From a virus: DNA of 25,186 bases. The translations under genes and the position numbers were made by a program. The stretch is from IMG/VR virus record IMGVR_UViG_3300031631_000021, positions 1 to 25,186 of that record. One strand, given 5' to 3'. Numbering within the stretch: the stretch's first letter is position 1; every line of letters starts with the position of its first letter. Positions 1 through 6,412 of the stretch are shown piece after piece. The notes under the pieces were generated by a model. The model had not been told where the DNA came from. It saw only the letters and a list, made by a program, of their open reading frames with translations, and made no database searches.

Positions 1-239
1 AAGATCAGCTTGGTGTGTTCCACATGATCGATGTCAACGGCACAAGTGCCGCTGGCCCCATGAAGCAAGCCCACGTTGTGCGTTGGGTTCTGCTCGTAAT
101 ACAGACGCGCTTTTTCTGGATCAGACAGTGCCTGCTCTGGCTTCTGCCATCCAAAGCGGGTTGGGCCTTTAGTCCCTGCTGGGATTGTGACCAAGAAAAA
201 ACCCATCTTCTCGCAATACTCTTCCACTTTTATTGTCAT
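1..239 (-). CDS. Primase-polymerase (Prim-Pol) domain protein, N-terminal fragment
   Basis: Partial gene reading leftward off the window edge; 79 codons are visible. It starts at ATG 239-237, preceded by AAGAGG (254-249) at good spacing. The translation has an N-terminal helix (TIKVEEYCEKMGF), then a PAGTKGP-TRFGWQ segment, NVGLLHGASGTCAVDID and H. The GLxxG-x-SG...DID pattern is the signature of the bifunctional DNA primase/polymerase N-terminal domain, in which the two Asp residues of DxD bind the catalytic metal. Known role of the family: primer synthesis in phage and plasmid replication, often fused to a helicase domain that would lie outside this window. It follows the HTH gene by 13 nt in the same direction, so the two are probably co-transcribed. 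Family fairly certain; domain composition downstream unknown. Confidence 0.8.
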   Translation of the reverse strand, partial: MTIKVEEYCEKMGFFLVTIPAGTKGPTRFGWQKPEQALSDPEKARLYYEQNPTHNVGLLHGASGTCAVDIDHVEHTKLI

Positions 240-252
240 TTTTTTTGACCTC

Positions 253-432
253 TTATTTATAGACGGTCAGATATTCTGACAATTTTCTCCAAGTGTTCAA
301 ACTGATTCGTTCGTTGCCCTGCTGCACGGCCTTTACGGTGGGGTGCGACAGCCCAGATTTCTGTGCGACAACGGTCAGCCTGCGATCTTGCAGTGCGTCC
401 CGTATGGTCTCAAGAGGTATCATATCGTCCAT
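253..432 (-). CDS. Small helix-turn-helix (XRE-like) regulator
   Basis: A 59-residue protein starting MDDMIPLETIRDALQ. The segment RRLTVVAQKSGLSHPTVKAV fits a helix-turn-helix: helix 2 (VVAQKSG), turn (LS), recognition helix (HPTVKAVQQG), followed by SLNTWRKLSEYL, a typical last helix of Cro/XRE-type domains. The start at 432 is preferred because GGAG (442-439) lies 6 nt upstream; an in-frame ATG at 444 would add four residues but has no ribosome binding site. It sits next to a cluster of TTTACA/TGTAAA half-sites (445-474) that separates it from the rightward operon, so autoregulation and control of the divergent early genes is the natural inference. It could be a Cro/CI-like switch protein, but no lysogeny gene is visible here. 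Confidence 0.75.
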   Translation of the reverse strand: MDDMIPLETIRDALQDRRLTVVAQKSGLSHPTVKAVQQGNERISLNTWRKLSEYLTVYK

Positions 433-444
433 TTTTCGCTCCAT

Positions 445-474
445 TTTACATTTGCTGTAAAAAGAGCTTTACAG
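445..474. promoter_or_regulatory. Putative operator with three half-sites in the divergent intergenic region
   Basis: TTTACA (445-450), TGTAAA (456-461) and TTTACA (468-473) form two overlapping inverted repeats with 5- and 6-nt spacers; the second is CTGTAAA/TTTACAG (455-461 and 468-474), perfect over 7 bp. The region lies between the minus-strand HTH gene and the plus-strand early operon. TTTACA also resembles a -35 hexamer (TTGACA), with a weak -10 candidate TAAACC at 491-496. Seen: the palindromes and their position. Inferred: binding by the adjacent HTH protein. Confidence 0.55.
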
Positions 475-548
475 TCTGAAACTTTAGGAGTAAACCAATT
501 TCTGTAGAAAATGTGAATGAATGAATGAAAACGAAAACGGAGAACGAA

Positions 549-932
549 ATGGACAATATCAATGTCGATATTCTTGCCACCGATTGGCTGGCAATTAAGG
601 CAGAAGAAAAGGCGCTGACAGCAAAGCGCCACGCGATTGAAGAGCAGATCGCAGCGGCCCTAGAAGTCAAAGACGAGGGGTCAATCTCCCACAAATTGGA
701 CGGCCATAAGATTACGCTGACACAGCCTGTCAGCCGTAAAGTTGATGCCATTGTGTGGGACAAACTCAGCCGTAAAATTCCAACTAGCCTACACCCTGTG
801 AAACACACAATCAGCGCAGATGCCGCTGGTTGCCGCTACTTGTTGGCTAATGAGCCAAAGTTGTGGGCCAAGATCGCGCCTGCCTTTGAAACCAAGGCTG
901 GCAAGATTGGCGTCAAGGTGGAGGCGCTTTGA
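549..932 (+). CDS. Conserved phage protein of unknown function (early operon leader gene)
   Basis: A 127-residue protein starting MDNINVDILATDWL. The ATG at 549 is chosen because GGAG (539-542) lies 6 nt upstream; an upstream in-frame ATG at 525 lacks a ribosome binding site. The N-terminal third (residues about 10-45) is charged and helical (AIKAEEKALTAKRHAIEEQI), probably a coiled coil, followed by a compact region with SHKLDGHKITLTQPVSRKVD and a C-terminal KIGVKVEAL strand. The general look (a helical start and then a small beta fold) recalls small phage proteins found next to Sak4/DUF669 recombination genes, but I recognise no named family. Its stop overlaps the next start (TGATG at 930-934), implying translational coupling. 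First gene of the rightward operon, facing the operator region. Confidence 0.8.
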   Translation: MDNINVDILATDWLAIKAEEKALTAKRHAIEEQIAAALEVKDEGSISHKLDGHKITLTQPVSRKVDAIVWDKLSRKIPTSLHPVKHTISADAAGCRYLLANEPKLWAKIAPAFETKAGKIGVKVEAL

Positions 933-1084
933 TGCGCCTGACTGATGTCGAGCTTGAGGTGCTGATCGCTGCTCTGGACGCTATCGTTGTGATGGACGGC
1001 CAAAGCAAAAGCCCAGACCAAATCAGGTTAGAGCGTAAATTAAATCGGTGGCGCGACCACCCAGACTTGGAGTTTGCAGAATGA
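932..1084 (+). CDS. Small hypothetical protein, 50 residues
   Basis: Starts at the ATG overlapping the previous stop (TGATG) and ends MDGQSKSPDQ-IRLERKLNRW-RDHPDLEFAE. Two amphipathic helices are predicted by eye: TDVELEVLIAALDAIVV and PDQIRLERKLNRWRD. The first has regular leucine/valine spacing consistent with a helical hairpin or dimer. No known family is recognised. Support for reality: the coupled start, an uninterrupted frame in line with dense operon packing, and the next gene beginning within its stop (ATGA at 1081-1084). It could be a small binding partner of neighbouring early proteins; that is speculation. Confidence 0.6.
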   Translation: MRLTDVELEVLIAALDAIVVMDGQSKSPDQIRLERKLNRWRDHPDLEFAE

Positions 1085-1146
1085 ACCGCAGCATAGATGA
1101 AATTTTGGACGAGGTATTCGCCAAAGTATTTAAGGGAGATTGGTAA
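1081..1146 (+). CDS. Very small overlapping ORF, 21 residues
   Basis: ATGA overlap at 1081-1084 with the preceding stop and TAATG overlap at 1144-1148 with the next start. Encodes MNRSIDEILDEVFAKVFKGD-W, one amphipathic helix. Upstream Shine-Dalgarno is weak, so translation would rely on coupling. It may be a genuine micropeptide or only a relay that keeps ribosomes moving to the next gene, whose ribosome binding site (AAGGGAGA, 1132-1139) lies inside it. Confidence 0.4.
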   Translation: MNRSIDEILDEVFAKVFKGDW

Positions 1147-1367
1147 TGGGATTTAAGATCGAAAAGGGGGTGCCAATGACGGCACCATCGCGGGACAGAT
1201 CGGGCAAGTGGAAAGATTTGCTGGGTAAAATGGACGTTGGAGACAGCGTTGTGGTCGATGAGCAGTCGCAAGCCACATCAATTCGCAACACGGGAAAACG
1301 CATGGGAATGCTGGTGCGTTGCCAACAGCAGGACGATGGCAGCTTTCGGGCATGGAGGATTGAGTAA
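1146..1367 (+). CDS. Small phage protein with C-terminal RAWRIE motif (DUF7303-like)
   Basis: A 73-residue protein. Start at 1146 is supported by AAGGGAGA at 1132-1139; an internal ATG at 1176, also preceded by a G-rich site, would give 63 residues. Pattern: FKIEKGVPM at the N-terminus, then MDVGDSVVVD, SQATSIRNTGKRMG and the end GSFRAWRIE. This order (IEKG.P...VGDS...GK..G...G.R.WR.E) matches a family of small phage proteins that I recall under the label DUF7303; the name is from memory. No function is known to me; predicted fold is a small beta barrel-like domain after a short N-terminal strand. It lies in the early operon with a TAATG overlap to the next gene (1365-1369). Confidence 0.72.
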   Translation: MGFKIEKGVPMTAPSRDRSGKWKDLLGKMDVGDSVVVDEQSQATSIRNTGKRMGMLVRCQQQDDGSFRAWRIE

Positions 1368-1627
1368 TGGCTTGTTTGGTTTTTTTGACAACAAAAATTA
1401 TGGAAAAGACAAAACAAATCCTTGTCAATTTAGATCACGTTAAAATGATAGAAAAATTTGTCAGTGATGATGAAGACTTGGGTGGCAATCAATCAATGTT
1501 GATCTTTACTCAAGACGATAGTGGGTATGACATTTTACACGTTGTTGATGATCAACAGGAAATTATACAAAAAATGTTGTGGCGTACGGACAGGCAACCA
1601 ATGTGGAGGAATAATGATGGCGATTGA
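1367..1627 (+). CDS. Hypothetical acidic small protein
   Basis: An 86-residue protein. The start at 1367 has GGAGG (1354-1358) 8 nt upstream and overlaps the previous stop by 1 nt; an alternative ATG at 1400 lacks a ribosome binding site. Visible: a hydrophobic start (MACLVFLTTK), then VNLDHVKMIEKFVSDDED, SMLIFTQDDSGYDILHVVDD and QQEIIQKMLWRTD. The alternation of strands and helices suggests a small alpha/beta fold. No family is recognised. The gene is visibly more A+T rich than its neighbours, which is compatible with recent acquisition. Its last 11 nt overlap the following ATPase gene. Confidence 0.65.
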   Translation: MACLVFLTTKIMEKTKQILVNLDHVKMIEKFVSDDEDLGGNQSMLIFTQDDSGYDILHVVDDQQEIIQKMLWRTDRQPMWRNNDGD

Positions 1628-2372
1628 TCTTAAAACACTGAGCAAGCCATCGGGCCAGCGTCCGATTATAGCGACCATTTTTGGTGAAGGCGGGATGGGA
1701 AAAACAACACTGGCTTCTATGTTCCCGAACCCGGTTATAATTCGCACGGAGGACGGCACGGCCAGCCTGACGGGCAATGACAACGTCAGCCTGTTCCCAC
1801 TGTCCACATCCAGCCAAGATGTGCTGGACGCAATCGAGGCGCTTGCCACGCAAGACCACAATCACAAAACATTGGTGATTGATTCGATCACTCAGTTAGC
1901 GACGATAATTGAGTCAGAAATCGTAAATGCAGATGGTAAGGCCAAGTCGATTAATGCGGCGGCGGGAGGTTTTGGTGCTGGTCAATCTGCGGCGGCTGAA
2001 AAGCATCGCCAGATCAGAGACTGGGCTGGATCACTGGCATACGAAAAGGGCATGAATATAATCTTCATTGCCCATGCCGATACAGAACACTTGGAGCTAC
2101 CGGATAGCGATAGTTACTCAAGATACACGCTGCGGTTGCATCGTAAATCTTTGGCAAACTATACAGACAACGTCGATCTTGTGGCGATGATCAGGCTGAA
2201 AACTTTCGTCAGAAATGGCGAGGGCGACAAGAAACGTGCAATCAGTACGGGTGAGCGCGAAATCATCTGCCATCCGCAGGCGGCATCTATCACCAAAAAT
2301 CGTTTTAACATTAGTGAGCCGCTGCCGTTCACTTTTGACCGCAACCCTTTCGCAGACTTTTTAACAGAGTAG
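1617..2372 (+). CDS. AAA ATPase, Sak4-like single-strand annealing / RecA-like protein
   Basis: A 251-residue protein. Walker A is GEGGMGKT (residues 23-30), Walker B TLVIDS (85-90), and IIFIAHADTE (148-157) fits the position of a sensor strand. The layout (short N-terminus, P-loop within 30 residues, VIDS(I/L)T, then a C-terminal region with RLHRKSLANYTDNVDLV) matches the AAA_24 / Sak4 family of phage RecA-like proteins. Known role: ATP-dependent strand annealing or exchange, usually with a phage single-strand-binding protein. Starts at 1614 and 1617 are both ATG; GGAGG (1605-1609) is best spaced for 1617. The DUF669 gene follows 8 nt downstream, the usual pairing. Cytoplasmic. Annealing activity itself is inferred from family and context. 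Confidence 0.85.
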   Translation: MAIDLKTLSKPSGQRPIIATIFGEGGMGKTTLASMFPNPVIIRTEDGTASLTGNDNVSLFPLSTSSQDVLDAIEALATQDHNHKTLVIDSITQLATIIESEIVNADGKAKSINAAAGGFGAGQSAAAEKHRQIRDWAGSLAYEKGMNIIFIAHADTEHLELPDSDSYSRYTLRLHRKSLANYTDNVDLVAMIRLKTFVRNGEGDKKRAISTGEREIICHPQAASITKNRFNISEPLPFTFDRNPFADFLTE

Positions 2373-2380
2373 GAAAAGCA

Positions 2381-2845
2381 ATGGACTTTAGCAATATTAA
2401 CTTCGACGCCGTGGAAGTGGCACCATCTTTCGAGCCGCTCCCAGCAGGCAATTACAAGTGCGTGATTACTGACCGTGAGCAGAAGCCTACCAAAGCGCAG
2501 ACTGGATCATATCTTCAACTGAAAATCGAAGTGATTGAGGGCCACTACACTGGCCGTGTGGTGTTCGACAGATTGAACCTTGAGAACCCAAACGCCACCG
2601 CCGTTGAGATCGCAACTCGTACTTTGAAGTCGATTGGCGCGGCCTTACAGGTTCCGCTGCATAATTCAGAGGAATTGCTCGACAAGCCGCTGATGGTCAA
2701 GCTGGCGGTACGACCAGCGTCAAATGGCTATGACGCCAGCAATGACGTTAAGGGATACGCAAGCGCGGGTGCAGCCACAGCGGCTCCACAGGCGGCTCCA
2801 GCGGCGGCTCCACAGGCTGCCGCCGCCCCACCTTGGAAGCGATAA
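2381..2845 (+). CDS. DUF669-family single-strand DNA-binding protein
   Basis: A 154-residue protein. The N-terminus (MDFSNINFDAVE...PLPAGNYKCVITDREQKPTK) and the core (YLQLKIEVIEGHYTGRVVFDRLNLENPN) are hallmarks of DUF669, phage proteins that act as single-strand DNA-binding partners of annealing recombinases. DLLDKPLMVKL-like sequence (ELLDKPLMVKLAV, about residues 97-109) completes the beta-rich domain. The C-terminal tail (after about 125) is a flexible Ala/Pro run, AAPQAAPAAAPQAAAAPPW, ending KR; SSB tails often mediate protein contacts, although here the tip is basic rather than acidic. Ribosome site AGGAAAA lies just upstream. It follows the Sak4-like gene and precedes a hairpin at 2856-2879. 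Confidence 0.85.
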   Translation: MDFSNINFDAVEVAPSFEPLPAGNYKCVITDREQKPTKAQTGSYLQLKIEVIEGHYTGRVVFDRLNLENPNATAVEIATRTLKSIGAALQVPLHNSEELLDKPLMVKLAVRPASNGYDASNDVKGYASAGAATAAPQAAPAAAPQAAAAPPWKR

Positions 2846-2855
2846 CTATTTTGCG

Positions 2856-2882
2856 ATGGGGTGGCTTTCGCTGCCCCATTTT
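2856..2882 (+). terminator. GC-rich hairpin followed by four T (terminator or attenuator)
   Basis: ATGGGGTGGC (2856-2865) pairs with GCTGCCCCAT (2870-2879) over 10 bp with two G-T wobbles and a TTTC loop, followed by TTTT (2879-2882). It lies 10 nt after the DUF669 stop and 20 nt before the nuclease start. The T-run is short, so it may give partial termination or protect the upstream mRNA end. Confidence 0.55.
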
Positions 2883-2902
2883 ACAAATAGAGAGGAGCCG
2901 AG

Positions 2903-3820
2903 ATGAACCTTGAAAAATACATGCAGCCTACGACAGTGCAGGCCATTTACGAACACTACGAGGCCAGCCGCGATAACGGCCACAGGCCGCATCTTGGGGG
3001 GAGCCAGATAGGCAACCCGTGCAGTCGGGCATTGTGGTATCAGTTTCGACACGCAAGTACGCAGAGATTTGAGGGGCGTATGCTGCGCCTGTTTGAAACG
3101 GGTGACCGCGAGGAGGAGCGGATCGTGGCAAACCTTCGGGCGATTGGTGTCGAGGTGTGGGAGGTCGATCCAGAAACGGGCAAGCAGATTAATTATACGG
3201 CCTGCGGGGGTCACTTTGGATTGAGCCTAGACGGCATTGGAATTGGGTTTCCAGAAAGCGCAGAGCCGCACACTTTGGAATTTAAAACGATGAACGACAA
3301 GAGCTTTGCTCAGACCAAGATGAAGGGCGTCAGGATCAGCAAGCCGATCTATTGGGCGCAGTGCCAAGTTGGAATGCATCTGGCCGAAATTGATCGTTGC
3401 TATTTTTTCGCCGTGAATAAAAATAACGATGAGATTTACGCAGAGCGGATCAAGCGGGATCGGGCAGAGGGTGAGATGCTAATCAGCAAAGCCAGCAATA
3501 TCATCTTTGACGAAAAGCCACCCAGCAAAATCAGCCACGACCCGTCCAAGTTTGCCTGTAGATTTTGCAATTATATTCCGATTTGTCACGGCGGTGAATT
3601 GCCAGAAGTTAATGATCGGACGGACGCACACAGCACTCCAGAGCGGGACGGCACTTGGAGCCGCAAGGAGGGCGCGGGGGGCCACCTGTTTAATCCGTTT
3701 ATGGTGCCTGACGATTGGGAGATCATAGACGCTGGCGATGATTTTGTTGAGTATCAGACCCCACAGGGCGTCATTCGTAATCAAGACAACAGCGAAGAAT
3801 TGAGAGAACGGTTTTCGTGA
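2903..3820 (+). CDS. Cas4-like PD-(D/E)XK exonuclease with Fe-S cysteine signature
   Basis: A 305-residue protein. Nuclease motifs are visible: HFGLSLDG with Asp110, LEFK with Glu126-x-Lys128, and a helix YWAQCQVGMHL (150-160) that supplies the usual Gln. Cysteines C40 (GNPCSR), C219, C222 and C228 (CRFC...IC) match the one-plus-three arrangement that holds a 4Fe-4S cluster in Cas4/AddB-type nucleases. Known role: 5'-3' or 3'-5' resection of double-strand ends to feed an annealing protein. Placed directly after Sak4 and DUF669, so it probably provides the exonuclease of this recombination set. The C-terminus (after 240) is an extra domain rich in acidic residues with unknown role. Ribosome site GAGAGGAG is upstream. 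Its stop overlaps a 13-codon ORF. Confidence 0.82.
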   Translation: MNLEKYMQPTTVQAIYEHYEASRDNGHRPHLGGSQIGNPCSRALWYQFRHASTQRFEGRMLRLFETGDREEERIVANLRAIGVEVWEVDPETGKQINYTACGGHFGLSLDGIGIGFPESAEPHTLEFKTMNDKSFAQTKMKGVRISKPIYWAQCQVGMHLAEIDRCYFFAVNKNNDEIYAERIKRDRAEGEMLISKASNIIFDEKPPSKISHDPSKFACRFCNYIPICHGGELPEVNDRTDAHSTPERDGTWSRKEGAGGHLFNPFMVPDDWEIIDAGDDFVEYQTPQGVIRNQDNSEELRERFS

Positions 3821-3861
3821 TGGAAAACTGGTGGGAAGATCAAGCTGGAGAAAAACAATGA
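3820..3861 (+). CDS. Possible 13-residue coupling ORF
   Basis: TGATG at 3818-3822 starts MENWWEDQAGEKQ, and its stop (TGA 3859-3861) overlaps the next start (ATG 3858-3860). It carries the ribosome binding site (GGAG 3847-3850) of the following gene. It may be a translational relay rather than a functional peptide. Confidence 0.25.
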   Translation: MENWWEDQAGEKQ

Positions 3862-4235
3862 CCGAGGATGAATTCTTTAAAATGTTAAACAAAAGCCGTT
3901 TGGGGAAAAAGTGGTTAAGATGGCACAATTTAAACCCTGAGTTTTACAGGTTGTTTGAACGATACACGCTTCAAGCCATTTACAGGGGGCATTTAAGACT
4001 AAGCGGGTGGCTAATTGCTAACCGAGTACGATGGGAAAGCTCTATCGTGACAAAAGGGGATGATTACAAAATATCTAACGACTTTATTGCCCTGTTTACA
4101 CGCCTGTTTATGATAAACAATCCGCAATACATTGGGTTTTTTGAAACGAAACAAATGAAAAGATTAGCCCACGAACCCGCGCTGTTTCGCACAGCGGCCT
4201 TGGGTGATTTGTTTGATGAAGAAAAGTCAACGTGA
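3858..4235 (+). CDS. Conserved phage protein of unknown function
   Basis: A 125-residue protein starting MTEDEFFKMLNKSRLGKKWL; GGAG lies 7 nt before the ATG. Notable segments: NLNPEFYRLFERYTLQAI, LSGWLIANRVRWESSI, KISNDFIALFTRLFM and NPQYIGFFETK. The sequence is rich in aromatic residues and mostly helical. Similar proteins (aromatic helices, RW..S, K.SNDF...F.RLF, P...GFFE) occur in many phages and prophages near replication genes, but I know no function. The DNA is more A+T rich than its neighbours. It sits between the exonuclease and the helicase, so a role in DNA metabolism is possible; that is inference from position only. Confidence 0.72.
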   Translation: MTEDEFFKMLNKSRLGKKWLRWHNLNPEFYRLFERYTLQAIYRGHLRLSGWLIANRVRWESSIVTKGDDYKISNDFIALFTRLFMINNPQYIGFFETKQMKRLAHEPALFRTAALGDLFDEEKST

Positions 4236-4249
4236 AGAAAGAGTTTCCC

Positions 4250-5905
4250 ATGACCTTTGAATTACGCGATTATCAAAAAGAGGCCGTCGATAGCTTGTAC
4301 AACTATTGGGCGAGCAAGTCGGGAGATAATCCATTGATCGTGGCCCCCACTGGATCGGGCAAGACGGCTATCATAGCCCAGATCGTAAAGGACGCGATGT
4401 CATTTGCTGGCACCCGTGTGATGATTGTGACGCACGTCAAAGAGCTTTTGGAGCAAGGATCGAAGGGGCTGCTGGAATTGTATCCAGAGGCTGATTTCGG
4501 GGTCTACAGTGCGGGTCTAAAGCAGAAGGTCTTAGACCGCCCCATCACATTTGCTGGCATCCAGTCGGTCTGGGAACGCGCCTATGACATCATTCCTGCT
4601 CCAGACCTGATCTTGATCGATGAGGCGCATATGCTGCCCAAAAACACTGAGACGCGATATAATCGCTTTATTGCCGATCTGAAAGTGTGCAACCCCGCGA
4701 TTAAAGTGGTGGGGCTGACAGCGACACCCTATCGATTGGACACAGGATATTTGCACAAAGGTGCAGGCGCTCTGTACGATGGCATAGCCTATGACATCCC
4801 TGTGTCGATGCTGATGGAGCAGGGCTACCTGTCGCCTGTCATATCGAAGGGCGGTCTGAACCAGATCGATCTGACCAACGTAAAGAAGCGGGGCGGTGAG
4901 TTTATTGAGAGTGACCTCGCAACGGCTGCGTCCGATCCCGAACTGGTGCGGAAGACGGTTGCTGAGATTGTGGAACTGAGCGCGGATCGCAAAAGCTGGC
5001 TGGTGTTTGGCTCTGGCGTCAATCATGCGTTCATGCTGAAAGATGAATTTGAGGCGCACGACATTGATGTCGGTGTGGTGACAGGTAACGACAGCAGCGC
5101 CGTGCGGGAGCAAACGATTGCCGATTTCAAAAGCGGTGAGCTTAAATGCTTGATAAATGTGAACGTGCTGACCACTGGATTTGATCACCCTGCCGTGGAC
5201 GTTGTTTGTTTGTGCAGAGCAACCGCAAGTTGTGGCCTCTATATCCAAATGGTTGGGAGGGGTACGAGAGTAGCCGAAGGCAAGACTGATGCCCTCGTTC
5301 TTGATTTCGGAGCCAATGTTCAGCGTCATGGATTTATTGATAGGGTAAAACCCAAGGATAAGTCGGCAGGGGCAGGCGAGGGTACGGCACCAGTGAAGCA
5401 GTGCGAGGCTTGCCAGACCATGTGCTTTGCGGCGGCACTGCAATGCCACGTCTGCGGCCATGAGTTCCCGCCACCCACTTTGAACCATAATTCAAACAGC
5501 TACAGCGGGGCTATGTTATCCAGTCAGGTACAGGCCGAATGGGTGGACGTGGACAGTGTTCTTTATCATCGACACCGAAAGGCGGGGAAGCCTGATTCGG
5601 TTAAGGTCACGTACTACGCTGGACTGCGAAGCGTAAACGAATGGCTCTGCCCAGATCACGGGGGCTATGCGGCCAGTCGATATCAGGCGCGGCGGTCACT
5701 GCTGTCTTCGGGGGCTGATACAACCGACGAGGCGATGGATGAATGTCATTTTTGGAACTGGCCCAGCCGCATTAAAATAAAACCCTCGACACACAACCCG
5801 AAATATTTTGAGGTTGTGCAGTTTGACTATACAAAAGTGGAGAGAAAAATTGAAAATCAAGAAGGGCGATACGTTGATTGGGGTGCAGAAGACATACCGT
5901 TTTAA
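4250..5905 (+). CDS. Superfamily 2 DEAH-box DNA helicase with zinc-finger-like insert
   Basis: A 551-residue protein from ATG 4250 (an in-frame GTG at 4232 overlapping the previous stop would add six residues). Motifs in order: Q-like LRDYQKEAV (5-13), motif I APTGSGKT (32-39), Ia VTHVKEL (60-66), II IDEAH (123-127), III LTATPYR (156-162), V LTTGFD (307-312), VI QMVGRGTR (333-340). After the helicase core, C385-x2-C388 and C399-x2-C402 form a probable zinc ribbon. Resembles the UvrB/RecG-type DEXH family (ResIII plus helicase C) that phages use for replication-fork or branched-DNA unwinding. C-terminal 140 residues are unassigned. It overlaps the VRR-NUC gene by 56 nt; helicase and VRR-NUC genes are often adjacent in phages, suggesting joint action on branched DNA. 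Confidence 0.92.
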   Translation: MTFELRDYQKEAVDSLYNYWASKSGDNPLIVAPTGSGKTAIIAQIVKDAMSFAGTRVMIVTHVKELLEQGSKGLLELYPEADFGVYSAGLKQKVLDRPITFAGIQSVWERAYDIIPAPDLILIDEAHMLPKNTETRYNRFIADLKVCNPAIKVVGLTATPYRLDTGYLHKGAGALYDGIAYDIPVSMLMEQGYLSPVISKGGLNQIDLTNVKKRGGEFIESDLATAASDPELVRKTVAEIVELSADRKSWLVFGSGVNHAFMLKDEFEAHDIDVGVVTGNDSSAVREQTIADFKSGELKCLINVNVLTTGFDHPAVDVVCLCRATASCGLYIQMVGRGTRVAEGKTDALVLDFGANVQRHGFIDRVKPKDKSAGAGEGTAPVKQCEACQTMCFAAALQCHVCGHEFPPPTLNHNSNSYSGAMLSSQVQAEWVDVDSVLYHRHRKAGKPDSVKVTYYAGLRSVNEWLCPDHGGYAASRYQARRSLLSSGADTTDEAMDECHFWNWPSRIKIKPSTHNPKYFEVVQFDYTKVERKIENQEGRYVDWGAEDIPF

Positions 5906-6245
5906 GCACTCTGAGCATTCGGAACAGGTGGGTTTTGTAAACTGGTTTCGGGCCAAATATCCGCACACTTTGATTTTTGCGATCCCCAATGGTGAGAAGC
6001 GCAGCATATCTGTGGCGACACGGCTGAAGGCCGAGGGGGTCACCAGAGGGATACCCGATCTTTATATCCCCTCCTGCAATCTTTGGGTCGAAATGAAGCG
6101 TGTCACGGGCGGCAGACTTTCCCCCGATCAGAAAAAAGTTATCGAATATCTGAGATCAGTGGGCCACACTGTAATTGTGGGAAAGGGCGCAGGCGATGCG
6201 TCGAAGCAAGTGTTGGAGTTTTTGGATGAAAGAGGAAACCAATGA
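5850..6245 (+). CDS. VRR-NUC domain nuclease
   Basis: A 131-residue protein. Core signatures: SEHSEQVGFVNWFRAKYP (21-38), FAIPNGEKR (43-51), GVTRGIPDLYIP (63-74) with Asp70, and LWVEMKR (78-84) with Glu81-x-Lys83, then GGRLSPDQKKVIEYLRSVGHTVIVGKG. This is the small standalone PD-(D/E)XK VRR-NUC type, Holliday junction resolvase-like or structure-specific. No ATG fits: the TTG at 5850 is chosen because GGAGAG (5839-5844) is 5 nt upstream and it leaves the domain whole; GTG 5883 is the alternative, starting just before the domain. The gene overlaps the helicase end by 56 nt, an unusually long overlap in this window. Confidence 0.88.
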   Translation: MKIKKGDTLIGVQKTYRFKHSEHSEQVGFVNWFRAKYPHTLIFAIPNGEKRSISVATRLKAEGVTRGIPDLYIPSCNLWVEMKRVTGGRLSPDQKKVIEYLRSVGHTVIVGKGAGDASKQVLEFLDERGNQ

Positions 6246-6412
6246 CCAAATGGAGGCTGGATAAATTGATACACCGCGATGAATATCAGATGGTGATCGA
6301 ACACAACAAACGCTTGGAGGCTGACAATGCTGGCCTCAGAGAACAGATTAAATTTTACCGCAAGAAGCTGCTGAAGGAGAGGCTAAATGAAGAAACTAAC
6401 ACCAGCGCATGA
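6242..6412 (+). CDS. Small coiled-coil protein, 56 residues
   Basis: ATGA overlap with the VRR-NUC stop (6242-6245), with GAGGAAA just upstream. Encodes MTKWRLDKLIHRDEYQ then VIEHNKRLEADNAGLREQI and KFYRKKLLKERLNE, a nearly continuous charged helix with leucine heptads typical of a short coiled coil. No family is recognised. It overlaps the next gene by 26 nt, whose ribosome site (AAGGAGAGG) lies within it. It could be a small adaptor for a DNA enzyme; unknown. Confidence 0.6.
   Translation: MTKWRLDKLIHRDEYQMVIEHNKRLEADNAGLREQIKFYRKKLLKERLNEETNTSA

Noticed and set aside
15-248. Plus-strand ORF of 77 codons at the left edge
   Set aside because: Antisense to the primase-polymerase N-terminus, which has a recognisable domain and a ribosome binding site.
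446-808. Minus-strand ORF of 120 codons opposite the first early gene
   Set aside because: Low-quality composition, no ribosome site, and antisense to a gene with good start and coupling.
4532-5488. Minus-strand ORF of 318 codons
   Set aside because: Complete antisense shadow of the SF2 helicase; rich in His/Arg/Cys as expected of a shadow frame, with no domain visible.
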